Positions 37,797 to 46,105 of a DNA stretch of 54,802 nt are shown piece after piece (within the stretch, counting starts at the first letter, position 1; every line of letters begins with the position of its first letter). The stretch is from Candidatus Omnitrophota bacterium (GTDB lineage Bacteria > Omnitrophota > Gorgyraeia > Zapsychrales > Fredricksoniimonadaceae): the NCBI GenBank assembly GCA_002753465.1, contig PEAF01000007.1:1-54802 (forward strand). The letters are read 5' to 3'. The notes beneath the pieces were generated by a model that was not told where the DNA came from, searched no databases, and saw only the letters and a list, made by a program, of their open reading frames with translations. The translations under genes and the position numbers were made by a program.

Positions 37797-37955
37797 CTTA
37801 GGGTTAGAGGTGATTCTAAAGCCGACATGGCTCGGCCGAACGGGCATGGATTTGGCCAAACAACGTGAGGCCAAAGAGTGAGGACGAGTCTCTGAGCGAA
37901 GCCAGCCTCGCGGGGGCTGGCAAGCGTTCGGCGTAGAAGCACCTCTAACCCTAAG
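37797..37955. ncRNA. 159-nt multi-branched structured element (candidate ncRNA)
   Basis: A perfect 16-bp closing stem pairs CTTAGGGTTAGAGGTG (37797-37812) with 37940-37955. Inside, GCCGAACG (37835-37842) pairs with CGTTCGGC (37925-37932). That stem encloses hairpins TTTGGCC/GGCCAAA (37851-37875) and GCCAGCC/GGCTGGC (37901-37921). No T tract follows, and no ORF fits. With the element at 37645 it fills the longest gene-free stretch of the window (37544-38009). Confidence 0.55.
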
Positions 37956-38009
37956 AGCAAAGCTCATTAAAGACATCAGGCGGCAGGACCCGCTACGTAG
38001 TGTGGTATT

Positions 38010-39338
38010 TTATTCTTGGAATAGCGCGAGTGTTGCCCAACAGAACAGGGCGGGCAGGATGTCGAGGGCAACACGTTCAAAGCTTGTATTCATCCACCAG
38101 ACAATGTCGTAGTGCGTGTTGATATAGAACATGCTTAACGAGAAACAAATGTTGGCCAGTAAAACGACGGGGAACAGGCGTACGGTTTGGTTGAGACTTT
38201 TACGTCCGGCCACCATGAGGGCGATGACAGGAAGTATCCACAATCCCTGCCAGCGGTTGTTGATAAGGTCATGGCCCATGAATGACATGAAATATGAAAA
38301 CCGGTCCCAGGTCAGCGGGTGATCGGGCGCTGTGAGGCCGTTCTTGAACACAACAACTTTCCGGGGTGCGTAGATAAAAACGAATAACAAGAGAGGGATG
38401 GCGGCCGCGATGGTCGCTGACCATAATTTTATCAAGGCGTTCTTACAGATATCCTTGAAGGTTGTCATGATCAGGATCGAGCTGGCGATGCCGGTGATGG
38501 CGAGTAAGCCCATGCCTTCGGCTTTGGTGAATCCCATCATGCCTAATGTAGCGCCCATTAAAATAAGATAGCCGGCATTTTTTGTTAAATTGAATAGGGC
38601 GAACAAGCCCAGGGCTGTGAGCAGGAATGTCGCTACCAGAAGGTCACTGTACTGGCTGGAAGCTTGAATGGCGACGGCCAGGTTCGTGAAAAGGCAAGCC
38701 GGTATCAGGACCATATAGAACTTGCCTGTGATCTCTTTAAGTATCCCGAATAAAACGCCTGCCGACAGAAAAGTGATGAGGCAGGTCATGATTAGCGGCA
38801 CAAGAGGCGTTGGGGCGCTGCCAAAGCACCACAGCCATACATGCATGAGCGGTAAAAGGAACGGATAGTTGATCTGGTCGCGCCAGAGCATGGGGTCGAA
38901 CATATTCGACCAGCTTGTGCCGCCCAGAAAAAGAAAGCGTGCTTTCATGTTCCATGTGCCCCAGGCATCCCAGCCGCCGTAAGGATAAAGGCTGGCGTGA
39001 ATAATGGTGGGGATGCATATGGCGGCGAGGATAGTGAAGGCCGCGCCGTCCTGCCAGGTCAGGGTTTTTAATAGGGGAAGGGAGCACAGTTGGTTTTTTT
39101 GTTTTAAATACCAGCCCAAGGCGGTGATGATCCCCAGATGCAGGGCGATGACCCATACGGCGGAGAGTTGATTGAAAATAACGAAACTGCTAAATGTGAG
39201 GATAGCACTCGAACCCAGGCCGATGATGCCGCTTAAGAAAAAGGTCAGCAGTGCTCCGGGGACTTTGTTGTTTAGCGCTGTTTTAATGATCAACAGCCCC
39301 AGTATCAGAGAAATGGTCAGCGGCAGCAAGTAGATCAT
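38010..39338 (-). CDS. GT-C-type membrane glycosyltransferase-like protein
   Basis: This 442-residue protein has about eleven membrane helices. After the third helix there is a periplasmic-loop motif, YGGWDAWGTWNMKARF. It recalls the acidic-aromatic loop of GT-C enzymes (ArnT/PMT-like), which use lipid-phosphate sugar donors. It overlaps the upstream gene by ATGA. Donor and acceptor are unknown; a role in surface glycan assembly fits the sugar-pathway genes just beyond. Confidence in the fold class is moderate. Confidence 0.6.
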   Translation of the reverse strand: MIYLLPLTISLILGLLIIKTALNNKVPGALLTFFLSGIIGLGSSAILTFSSFVIFNQLSAVWVIALHLGIITALGWYLKQKNQLCSLPLLKTLTWQDGAAFTILAAICIPTIIHASLYPYGGWDAWGTWNMKARFLFLGGTSWSNMFDPMLWRDQINYPFLLPLMHVWLWCFGSAPTPLVPLIMTCLITFLSAGVLFGILKEITGKFYMVLIPACLFTNLAVAIQASSQYSDLLVATFLLTALGLFALFNLTKNAGYLILMGATLGMMGFTKAEGMGLLAITGIASSILIMTTFKDICKNALIKLWSATIAAAIPLLLFVFIYAPRKVVVFKNGLTAPDHPLTWDRFSYFMSFMGHDLINNRWQGLWILPVIALMVAGRKSLNQTVRLFPVVLLANICFSLSMFYINTHYDIVWWMNTSFERVALDILPALFCWATLALFQE

Positions 39339-39766
39339 GGTGTTACCTGCGGCCTTTCGGCAAGGATGATGCCCATATTGTTAGCCGTCAGCGGTTTGGC
39401 GCCGATCTCTTTCATGCGGGCAATGGCTTTGGAAACATCAACGCAATTGATAAGAATGAAGCGATGGTCAAGGCTGTCCGGGTCCAAAATGACGGGTGCC
39501 AAGGTGTACTGGGCCTGTTGCAGTTCCATTAAGGGGCCCGGATTATCAAGGTTTTGGTCCGTGTAATAGGCGATATATTTATTGCCGGCCAGGATCTTTT
39601 GAATGCCTTCGAATTTCTTGCCGGCGAATGCGGCAGATTTGGGGTGCTGGCGCGGATAGAGGCTAACCAGTTTTGTTGTGCTTTGAAAGCCGTTGAATGC
39701 CGTTAGCGCGCCAACAATGGCAATAAAGACAAAGCGGATGATCTGCTTATTATTAAGTTCTTGCAT
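39335..39766 (-). CDS. Single-pass membrane protein coupled to the GT-C gene
   Basis: This 143-residue protein has one N-terminal membrane helix (~10-28) and an extracytoplasmic domain of ~110 residues (AYYTDQNLDNPGPLMELQQAQYTLAPVIL, then HRFILINC). I do not recognise the family. Its stop overlaps the start of the GT-C gene (ATGA), so it is probably an accessory subunit or a split-off periplasmic domain of that enzyme. Confidence 0.6.
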   Translation of the reverse strand: MQELNNKQIIRFVFIAIVGALTAFNGFQSTTKLVSLYPRQHPKSAAFAGKKFEGIQKILAGNKYIAYYTDQNLDNPGPLMELQQAQYTLAPVILDPDSLDHRFILINCVDVSKAIARMKEIGAKPLTANNMGIILAERPQVTP

Positions 39767-39852
39767 AGCTGTGCATTCTAAAGGCGGGAGGCAGGTATTT
39801 CAACAAAAACTATTCAGCTTTTGCTTGTCGGGGTTTTAATGAAGCAACTTTA

Positions 39853-39881
39853 TTGCACAATACGGGTTTCGTCTATATAAT
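39853..39881 (+). promoter_or_regulatory. Strong sigma-70-type promoter for the aminosugar operon
   Basis: TTGCAC (39853-39858) and a perfect TATAAT (39876-39881) are 17 bases apart. The start site would lie about 24 bases before the TTG start codon at 39912, with AGGAGGG between. Confidence 0.7.
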
Positions 39882-39911
39882 AGACATTCATTTTAATTTA
39901 AGGAGGGTGTT

Positions 39912-40925
39912 TTGATATCAGTCGGTGTTATCGGGTGCGGTCATTGGGGCCCTAATCATATCCGCGTCTTTTCCCAGCTTGCCAATTCAACGTGCCTGAT
40001 GTGCGCGGACATCGATGATGTACGTCTCAAGTCCATCAAGGCGCAGTTTCCGTCAGTTGACGCTGTTAAGGATTATCGCGCGATCCTGGCCAATCCGGCC
40101 ATAGACGCGGTTTGTATCGCGGCGCCTACCAAATATCATTTTCAATTCACCCGGGAAGCATTGGCGGCCGGCAAACATGTTCTTTGCGAAAAGCCCCTGG
40201 CCATGACGCATGAGGAATGCGTTACGCTAAAGGCAGCGGCGGAGAAATCCGGCAGGATGCTGATGGTCGGGCATGTTTTTTTGTTCAACTCCGGTATTCG
40301 CTGGATGAGAGAGTATATTGCATCCGGTGAAATGGGGCGTATCTATTATGCGCATTCCGAGCGCACGAATCTGGGCCCGTTCCGCTATGATGTTAATGCG
40401 CTGTGGGACCTGGCGCCGCACGACATTGCGATCTTTGATTATTTGCTGGGAGAGTCAGCGGTCAGCGCGTCCGCGCGCGGCCTTAAATGCCTGGGCAATT
40501 CCCTGGAAGACCTTTCTTTCGCCACGCTGGATTACCCTGACGGGAAACTGGTCAATGTGCATGTCAGCTGGGCTGATCCGCGCAAGGTCCGCCAGATCAC
40601 CCTGGTGGGCGAGAAAAAGATGATCGTCTGGGATGATCTGGATGCCTTGGGCGCCATCCGCGTTTACGACAAATCGGTTGAGCGTACATCAAAATATTAT
40701 GAGTCTTACGGCGAGTTCCAGTTGCTTTCACGCGAGGGCAGCATCACTATCCCTAAGATCAATCTGGCTGAGCCGTTAAAAGCGCAGGGCCAGTATTTCA
40801 TTGATTGCATCGAAAAGGGAATTCAGCCTGAATTGGCGGATGCGCAAAAAGGCGATCAGGTGGTACGGACACTGGCCGCGGTGCAGCGCTCGATGGACCA
40901 GAACGGGACTTTGGTAAAAGTTTAA
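39912..40925 (+). CDS. Gfo/Idh/MocA-family sugar dehydrogenase (WbpB-like)
   Basis: This 337-residue oxidoreductase has a Rossmann GCGHWGPNH near the N-terminus and the family block [18 protein letters not shown] with the catalytic-region Lys (EKP). It starts with TTG after AGGAGGG. WbpB-like members oxidise UDP-N-acetylglucosaminuronate at C3. The acyltransferase encoded directly downstream is of the type that acetylates the resulting 3-amino sugar. The aminotransferase of that pathway (WbpE) is not next to it. Confidence 0.85.
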   Translation: MISVGVIGCGHWGPNHIRVFSQLANSTCLMCADIDDVRLKSIKAQFPSVDAVKDYRAILANPAIDAVCIAAPTKYHFQFTREALAAGKHVLCEKPLAMTHEECVTLKAAAEKSGRMLMVGHVFLFNSGIRWMREYIASGEMGRIYYAHSERTNLGPFRYDVNALWDLAPHDIAIFDYLLGESAVSASARGLKCLGNSLEDLSFATLDYPDGKLVNVHVSWADPRKVRQITLVGEKKMIVWDDLDALGAIRVYDKSVERTSKYYESYGEFQLLSREGSITIPKINLAEPLKAQGQYFIDCIEKGIQPELADAQKGDQVVRTLAAVQRSMDQNGTLVKV

Positions 40926-41425
40926 TGATGCCTTATTTTAAACACGACAAAGCATTGGTGGCTGACGGAGCGAAGATCGGCGAAGGCACGCGCATCTGGG
41001 CGTTCGTTAATGTTCAGGCCGGAGCTGTCATTGGCAAGAATTGCAATATTTGTGATTGTTCCTATGTTGAGAATAAGGCTGTTATCGGCGATGATGTGAC
41101 GATCAAGAACGGCGTTTCGGTATATGAGGGCGTGACAATCGAGGACGGTGTTTTTGTGGGACCTAACGTGGCCTTCGTCAATGACCGTTATCCCAAAAGC
41201 CGTGCGCCCTGGACCATGGAGGGCATACGGGTCAAAAAAGGTGCTTCTTTAGGGGCCAATTCAACTATCCTGTGCGGCGTGACTATCGGCGAGGGTGCGT
41301 TGGTCGGAGCAGGATCAGTTGTTGTTAAGGATGTCCCGGCTTTCGCTATCGTGGCTGGAAACCCTGCGCGTGTGATCGGCAAGGTTGGTGTTGATGGAAA
41401 GCCAGTGAAGGGAAAGAATGCCTAA
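40925..41425 (+). CDS. Left-handed beta-helix acetyltransferase (WbpD-like)
   Basis: This 166-residue protein is built of hexapeptide repeats ([54 protein letters not shown]) and ends [11 protein letters not shown]. The [11 protein letters not shown] loop is typical of WbpD/WlbB N-acetyltransferases acting on UDP-2-acetamido-3-amino-glucuronate. The start overlaps the dehydrogenase stop by one base (TAATG). It is a soluble trimeric acyltransferase by family. Confidence 0.85.
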   Translation: MMPYFKHDKALVADGAKIGEGTRIWAFVNVQAGAVIGKNCNICDCSYVENKAVIGDDVTIKNGVSVYEGVTIEDGVFVGPNVAFVNDRYPKSRAPWTMEGIRVKKGASLGANSTILCGVTIGEGALVGAGSVVVKDVPAFAIVAGNPARVIGKVGVDGKPVKGKNA

Positions 41426-42149
41426 GATCCTTGTCTGTCCCATCGCGTTCAATGAGAACGTTAAGCTGAAAAGTGTTATTGAGCGGTTCTTGAAAAGTCC
41501 GGCCAGAAAGATCGCGGATTATCTGGTCATGGATGATTGTTCGACGGACGGGACCACGGAGATGATCCGGTCATTTGCCGTCCAGGGTGTTGCGACCATA
41601 CGTCATGAAAAACAAAGCGGCGTGGGGGTTGCGATCCGAACGGCCATCCGCTATGCTCAAAAGAATCAGTATGACGTCATTGTTATCATGGCCGGCAATG
41701 ACAAGGATAATCCTGATGAGATCACGGCCGTGATCAAGCCGATCGTGGATGACGGTTATGATTTCGTGCAGGGATCGCGTTATAAAGGCAAGGTCGGTAC
41801 CGGCGGGGATATGCCTTTCTACCGCAAGGTGGCGACCCGCATGCACCCGATGCTCATGTCATTTTTTACCGGCGCTTCGGTGACAGACAGCACTAACGGG
41901 TTCCGTGCTTTTCGTGTTAAGATCATCGATGACAGGCGTATTGACCTCGATCAGGATTGGCTGGACCATTATGAGCTTGAGCCGTATCTGATGTTCAAGG
42001 CGATCAAGCTGGGTTATAAATTTACTGAAGTTTTTGTTACAAAGATCTACCCGCCCAAGAAGCTCGGCTATACGAAAATGAAGCCGCTGCTGGGTTGGTG
42101 GAGTATTCTGAAACCGTTGTTTTACCTAGGATTGGGGATCAAAAAATGA
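41418..42149 (+). CDS. Family 2 glycosyltransferase
   Basis: This 243-residue GT-A fold protein has [13 protein letters not shown], a DDCSTDGT nucleotide-binding motif (~38-45), and a DKDNPDE acidic site (~95-101) where DxD would bind the metal. [17 protein letters not shown] loop follows. There are no membrane helices except a hydrophobic C-terminus. It resembles dolichyl-phosphate-mannose-synthase-like GT2 enzymes. It overlaps the acetyltransferase gene by 8 bases and the methyltransferase gene by 4, so it belongs to the same operon. Confidence 0.85.
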   Translation: MPKILVCPIAFNENVKLKSVIERFLKSPARKIADYLVMDDCSTDGTTEMIRSFAVQGVATIRHEKQSGVGVAIRTAIRYAQKNQYDVIVIMAGNDKDNPDEITAVIKPIVDDGYDFVQGSRYKGKVGTGGDMPFYRKVATRMHPMLMSFFTGASVTDSTNGFRAFRVKIIDDRRIDLDQDWLDHYELEPYLMFKAIKLGYKFTEVFVTKIYPPKKLGYTKMKPLLGWWSILKPLFYLGLGIKK

Positions 42150-42880
42150 AGATTTACGGCAAGAATCCGGTCCTTGAACGTTTGAAGGCAGATCCTAAAA
42201 GTATCAATCATATTTTTGTTGAGATCGGTAACCCGGAGCATCATTATGTGGCGATGAAAGCCAGGAAGCACGGCATTCCCGTCAGCGTTGTTCCGACCAC
42301 CAAGATGATGAAGCTCAGTCGCAGCCTGAATTCACAGGGGCTCGTGATGGAGGTCAAGGGCTTTGAGTACGCTGATTACGATGACCTTCTGGAAGATGTT
42401 GCGACGTCTGGCCTGACCTTCCTTTTTCTCGATGGCATTACGGACCCTCAGAATTTCGGCGCCATTTTACGCAGCGTTGCCTGTCTGGGTGGCATTGCCG
42501 TTGTTATACCGACGCACGGGTCGGTGGATGTGACGGATACGGTCACGCGTGTGGCTTGCGGCGGTGAGAATTATGTCAAGGTCGCCAAGGTCAGCAACTT
42601 GAACAATGCGATCGAAAAAGCCAAGTCCAAGGGCGTATGGATCGCCGGCGGCGTTGTTAAAGACGGCGATGATATTGCCAAGGTTAAGCTGCCGTTCCCG
42701 TTAGGGCTCGTCATGGGCTCCGAAGGTAAGGGGATCAGGGACGTCACGCTGACGCGCCTTGATCTTAAGTTAACGGTGCCGATGGCCCAGCCGCGTTTAT
42801 CGCTCAATGCGGCGCATGCAACCACATTATTCTGTTATGAGATCAAAAGACAAAAAGACCAGCAGCCCAGGAAAAAGTAA
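42146..42880 (+). CDS. SpoU-family rRNA 2'-O-methyltransferase (RlmB-like)
   Basis: ATG 42146 overlaps the preceding stop (ATGA) and gives 244 residues, the usual RlmB length. An N-terminal L30e-like substrate-binding domain (YGKNPVLERLK) is followed by the SPOUT knot with DGITDPQNFGAILRSVAC, VMGSEGKGIRDVTLTRLD and PMAQPRLSLNAAHATTLFCYE. These are the three SpoU motifs. RlmB methylates 23S rRNA at G2251; assignment to that site is by family only. Confidence 0.88.
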   Translation: MKIYGKNPVLERLKADPKSINHIFVEIGNPEHHYVAMKARKHGIPVSVVPTTKMMKLSRSLNSQGLVMEVKGFEYADYDDLLEDVATSGLTFLFLDGITDPQNFGAILRSVACLGGIAVVIPTHGSVDVTDTVTRVACGGENYVKVAKVSNLNNAIEKAKSKGVWIAGGVVKDGDDIAKVKLPFPLGLVMGSEGKGIRDVTLTRLDLKLTVPMAQPRLSLNAAHATTLFCYEIKRQKDQQPRKK

Positions 42881-43445
42881 CCCGTCTTTGGATTTTTTTG
42901 CCGAGGCCGGCCTCCTCAAGCGCATCAAGCGCAGCGGGTGGTGGGTGGCGGGCATCAAGGATCCTGAGAGCGTGGCGGAACATTGCTTCCGCTGCGCGGT
43001 CATCGGGTTTTATATCGCCCATGAGGAAGGGGCTGACCCTTACCGCGTGATGGCGATGACGCTGTTCAATGACATCCATGAAGCGCGTATCAATGACCTG
43101 CACAAGATGGGGCATTACTATATTGATTTCAGGGAAGCGGAAAAGCGCGTTTTCAAGGACCAGGCGGCGCCGCTGCCGTCCAAGGTCCGTACCGCGCTGG
43201 TCGATATCCGCGGTGATTACGATACGCAGAAAACCCATGAAGCCCTGATCGCGCGGGATGCGGATATTCTGGAATGCCTTGTTCAGGCTGTTGAGTACCG
43301 GGATAATGGTTATCCTGTGGCTGAGAAATTCTTAAAGCGGGCGCCGGGGTTTTTGAAAACGGCCACGGCCAAGAAATTGTGGAAGGACCTTCAGCGTTGG
43401 GATTCGACGGTTTGGTGGGAGAATGTCGTTAAGTTCGAGCGATGA
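42837..43445 (+). CDS. HD-domain hydrolase (YfbR/HDDC2-like)
   Basis: From ATG 42837 the length is 202; an in-frame ATG at 42807 is also possible. Either start lies inside the end of the methyltransferase gene. The order SVAEHCFRCAVIGF (first His), LFNDIHEARINDLHK and IARDADILE (late Asp) follows the HDDC2/YfbR nucleotidase group. The second motif reads N-D where most members have H-D. Related enzymes remove phosphate from deoxynucleoside monophosphates. Confidence 0.75.
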   Translation: MRSKDKKTSSPGKSNPSLDFFAEAGLLKRIKRSGWWVAGIKDPESVAEHCFRCAVIGFYIAHEEGADPYRVMAMTLFNDIHEARINDLHKMGHYYIDFREAEKRVFKDQAAPLPSKVRTALVDIRGDYDTQKTHEALIARDADILECLVQAVEYRDNGYPVAEKFLKRAPGFLKTATAKKLWKDLQRWDSTVWWENVVKFER

Positions 43446-43523
43446 AAGTTGGTAAAAAAGTGATTGAATTGGACCGAGGTAGCAACTAGAATCAAAGAAC
43501 CGGGAGGCGGTAACTATTATATT

Positions 43524-43805
43524 ATGAAGAGGATAGGGATTGTTGCCAGTCGTATTGCCAAGGATGATCTGTTAGTTTATAACGGGCTGGTGATGCTGTT
43601 CTCGTTTTTGTTGTCGCTGCTGATTTTTTTTATTGCTGCTTTTTCGATTTTGGCAGCCATTGCGCTGGTTTCTTATGTGACGCGCGGTTATATGTCGATG
43701 GACGCCGGCCGTGGTTTTTTCAGGTTTGCCTTGATGGGATTGTCGGGTGTGGTCGCCATTATTAATTTTGTGGCTGTTATCGTTAACATTAAATTGAAGC
43801 GTTAG
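43524..43805 (+). CDS. Small membrane protein
   Basis: From ATG 43524 the product is 93 residues with two hydrophobic segments (~20-52 and ~70-90) and a short polar loop between them. A TTG at 43464 would add 20 polar residues. Neither start has a well-placed ribosome site (GGGAGG is 17 bases before 43524). It lies just before the histidine kinase gene and could be a sensory or accessory partner; no domain is recognised. Confidence 0.5.
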   Translation: MKRIGIVASRIAKDDLLVYNGLVMLFSFLLSLLIFFIAAFSILAAIALVSYVTRGYMSMDAGRGFFRFALMGLSGVVAIINFVAVIVNIKLKR

Positions 43806-43809
43806 CCCT

Positions 43810-45750
43810 ATGGCATTGAATCACGTTGAATTAAAAGATTTCATTAATGCGCTTAAGATCGGCATCTGCCGGACGACCGCGGGCTCAAACCCTGTTTTTG
43901 TGTTCACCAATTCGGCTTTTTCAGCGATGTTGGGCTATAAGAAAGATGAATTGGTTGGCAAGAAGGTGGGCGATCTTTTTACCGAAGCGCGCACGTTCAA
44001 AAGCCTCCTGACGCGGGTCAAGAAGCATGAGTTCCTGGAAAATTATGAGGCACGTCTGCACTGTAAGAAAAAGGGCGAGTCTATCTGGACGTCGATCGCC
44101 ATTTCGATGGAATACAATGCTAAAGGACATGTCGAGTTCCTGGATCTTGTTGTTGAAGATATTGCCCGCCAGAAAGAGATCGAGAAAGATTTAAGCCGTT
44201 CCAAGGAACTTTTTAAGGTGATCTTTGATAATTCAGCCGCAGCCATTACGGTGACGGACAAGAACGAACAGGTCATTGCCTGGAACCCGTTTGCCGAGCA
44301 AATGTTTGAAATGACGCGTGAAGATCTTTTTAATAAGCCGGTCAAGGACCTTTACCCGGAGCGTGAGTGGCGCAAGATGCGTAAGCTCAAGATCCGTCAG
44401 AAGGGCTCTCTGTCAGGCATCATGACGCAGGTGGTTAAAAAGGACGGCACCATCCTTGATGTCGACGCATCGATCTCCATCGTGCGTGATACGCAGGGTA
44501 ATATTTCAGGGTCGATCGGCATCCTCAGGGATATCAGTAAGCAGCGCCGTGTTCAGGAAATGCTGATCAAGGCCAAGATGGAGGCCGAAGAGGCCAACAG
44601 TTCCAAGAGCCTTTTTCTGGCCAAGATGTCGCATGAGTTGCGCACGCCCATGAATGCTATCATCGGTATGATCGACCTTACGCTCGACACAGGGCTTTCT
44701 GATGAACAGCGTGAAAATCTTAAAGTAGCCAAAGACGCCGCAGGTAATCTGCTGCGCCTGATCAATGACATCCTCGACCTTTCTCGTGCGGAAGCGGGTA
44801 AGATCTCCATCGAAGCCATAGAGATCTCTTTGCCCGAGATCGTGCGCAGCGTTTGCCGCGGGCTGCAAATCCTGGCGCAGAACAAGAATTTATTTTTGAG
44901 CTGGAACGTGGCGGCTGATCTTCCGGCGTTCGTGATGGGCGATCCGGTGCGTATCCGTCAGATCATCATCAATCTTGTTAATAATGCGATCAAGTTCACG
45001 CATAAGGGCGGGGTTACGGTCAGCGTAAGCCTGCAGGCCCGTCGTGACAAGGATTGCGATGTGCTGTTTGCCATTAAAGATACGGGTATCGGCATCCCCA
45101 AGGAAAAACAGGGGCGTATCTTTGAAGTGTTCAGCCAGGCGGATGATCAGACCGCGCGCCGTTACGGCGGCACGGGCCTTGGCCTCGTGATCTCCAAGAA
45201 GCTGGCGGAGATGATGGGCGGGCGCGTGTGGATCGATAGTGAAGACGGCCAGGGTAGTACGTTCAATGTTATGCTCCGCCTTGAGATCAGCACCAGTGTG
45301 GCCGCGCCACCGGCGCCGCAGACAGCGGACGCCTTGCCGGTCGAGGCGGAAAATGAGAATATCGGCCAGATCCGCATCCTTTTGGCTGAGGATAATCTGG
45401 TGAATCAGAAGGTGGCCCAGCGTATTTTGCAAAAGCGCGGCTGGGAAGTGGTGACGGCTAATAATGGTAAAGAAGCGCTGGATGCTATTGGGAAAGCCAG
45501 GTTTGATATCGTGCTCATGGATGATATCATGCCTGAAATGACGGGCGTTGAAGCGGTGAAGATCATACGCATCGAGGAGAAACAGACCGGCCTTCATTTA
45601 CCGATCATCGCCATGACCGCTAATGCGATGATGGGTGACCGTGAGAAATACCTGGCGGGCGGGATGGATGGCTATGTTTCCAAGCCCATTGACCGCGAGC
45701 ATCTTTTTAAAGAGATCATTAATCTAGTTAAACAAAGGAAAGACGCATGA
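43810..45750 (+). CDS. Hybrid histidine kinase (PAS-PAS-HisKA-HATPase-REC)
   Basis: The 646-residue product is soluble: PAS 1 (~10-125), PAS 2 (~130-250), HisKA with His275 (SHELRTPMNAIIG), and HATPase_c with NLVNNAIKF, DTGIGIP and GGTGLGL. A linker and a REC domain (~520-640) follow, with Asp571 as phosphoacceptor (LMDDIMPE) and Lys in YVSKP. All catalytic motifs are present. It overlaps the Hpt gene by ATGA, so phosphate would pass His275, Asp571, then Hpt. No output regulator is encoded alongside. Confidence 0.93.
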   Translation: MALNHVELKDFINALKIGICRTTAGSNPVFVFTNSAFSAMLGYKKDELVGKKVGDLFTEARTFKSLLTRVKKHEFLENYEARLHCKKKGESIWTSIAISMEYNAKGHVEFLDLVVEDIARQKEIEKDLSRSKELFKVIFDNSAAAITVTDKNEQVIAWNPFAEQMFEMTREDLFNKPVKDLYPEREWRKMRKLKIRQKGSLSGIMTQVVKKDGTILDVDASISIVRDTQGNISGSIGILRDISKQRRVQEMLIKAKMEAEEANSSKSLFLAKMSHELRTPMNAIIGMIDLTLDTGLSDEQRENLKVAKDAAGNLLRLINDILDLSRAEAGKISIEAIEISLPEIVRSVCRGLQILAQNKNLFLSWNVAADLPAFVMGDPVRIRQIIINLVNNAIKFTHKGGVTVSVSLQARRDKDCDVLFAIKDTGIGIPKEKQGRIFEVFSQADDQTARRYGGTGLGLVISKKLAEMMGGRVWIDSEDGQGSTFNVMLRLEISTSVAAPPAPQTADALPVEAENENIGQIRILLAEDNLVNQKVAQRILQKRGWEVVTANNGKEALDAIGKARFDIVLMDDIMPEMTGVEAVKIIRIEEKQTGLHLPIIAMTANAMMGDREKYLAGGMDGYVSKPIDREHLFKEIINLVKQRKDA

Positions 45751-46097
45751 CGCTGATCATTGACATCAAGGATGCGCTGGAGCGCGTACAGGACGATAAG
45801 GAGCTTTTGCTGGAGCTTTTTGATATCTTCACCGAGGATTTCGTCGGCAAATATGCCCAGCTTCAGGTCGCGTGCAAGAAGGGTGATTGTTCAGCGTTCC
45901 AGATGCTTTCGCATGGACTTAAGGGGGCTACAGGCAACATTTCCGCCAAGCAGATGCACGAGAACTGCGTTGCGCTTGATGCCATGGGGAAGACCTGTGA
46001 CCTGTCCAATGCCGGTGAAAGGGTTGAGCTTCTGGGGCGTCAGTTCGAGGAATTCAAACTTGAAGCGATCAAGGTTAAAAAGGAGTTCGAAAAGTAA
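45747..46097 (+). CDS. Histidine phosphotransfer (Hpt) protein
   Basis: This 116-residue all-helical protein has the Hpt signature SHGLKGATGNI, with phospho-acceptor His56. It overlaps the hybrid kinase gene by four bases and would take phosphate from the kinase's REC domain to pass it on to a separate response regulator elsewhere in the genome. Confidence 0.9.
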   Translation: MTLIIDIKDALERVQDDKELLLELFDIFTEDFVGKYAQLQVACKKGDCSAFQMLSHGLKGATGNISAKQMHENCVALDAMGKTCDLSNAGERVELLGRQFEEFKLEAIKVKKEFEK

Positions 46098-46105
46098 TTC
46101 TCCCC

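Noticed and set aside
37797..37955. A tRNA or tRNA-like RNA
   Set aside because: There is no cloverleaf, T-loop or anticodon-arm pattern, and the 16-bp closing stem is far too long for an acceptor stem.
37603..37976. Several 60-80 codon minus-strand frames in the gene-free gap
   Set aside because: They read through the paired stems of the two structured elements and show no protein-like pattern or ribosome site.
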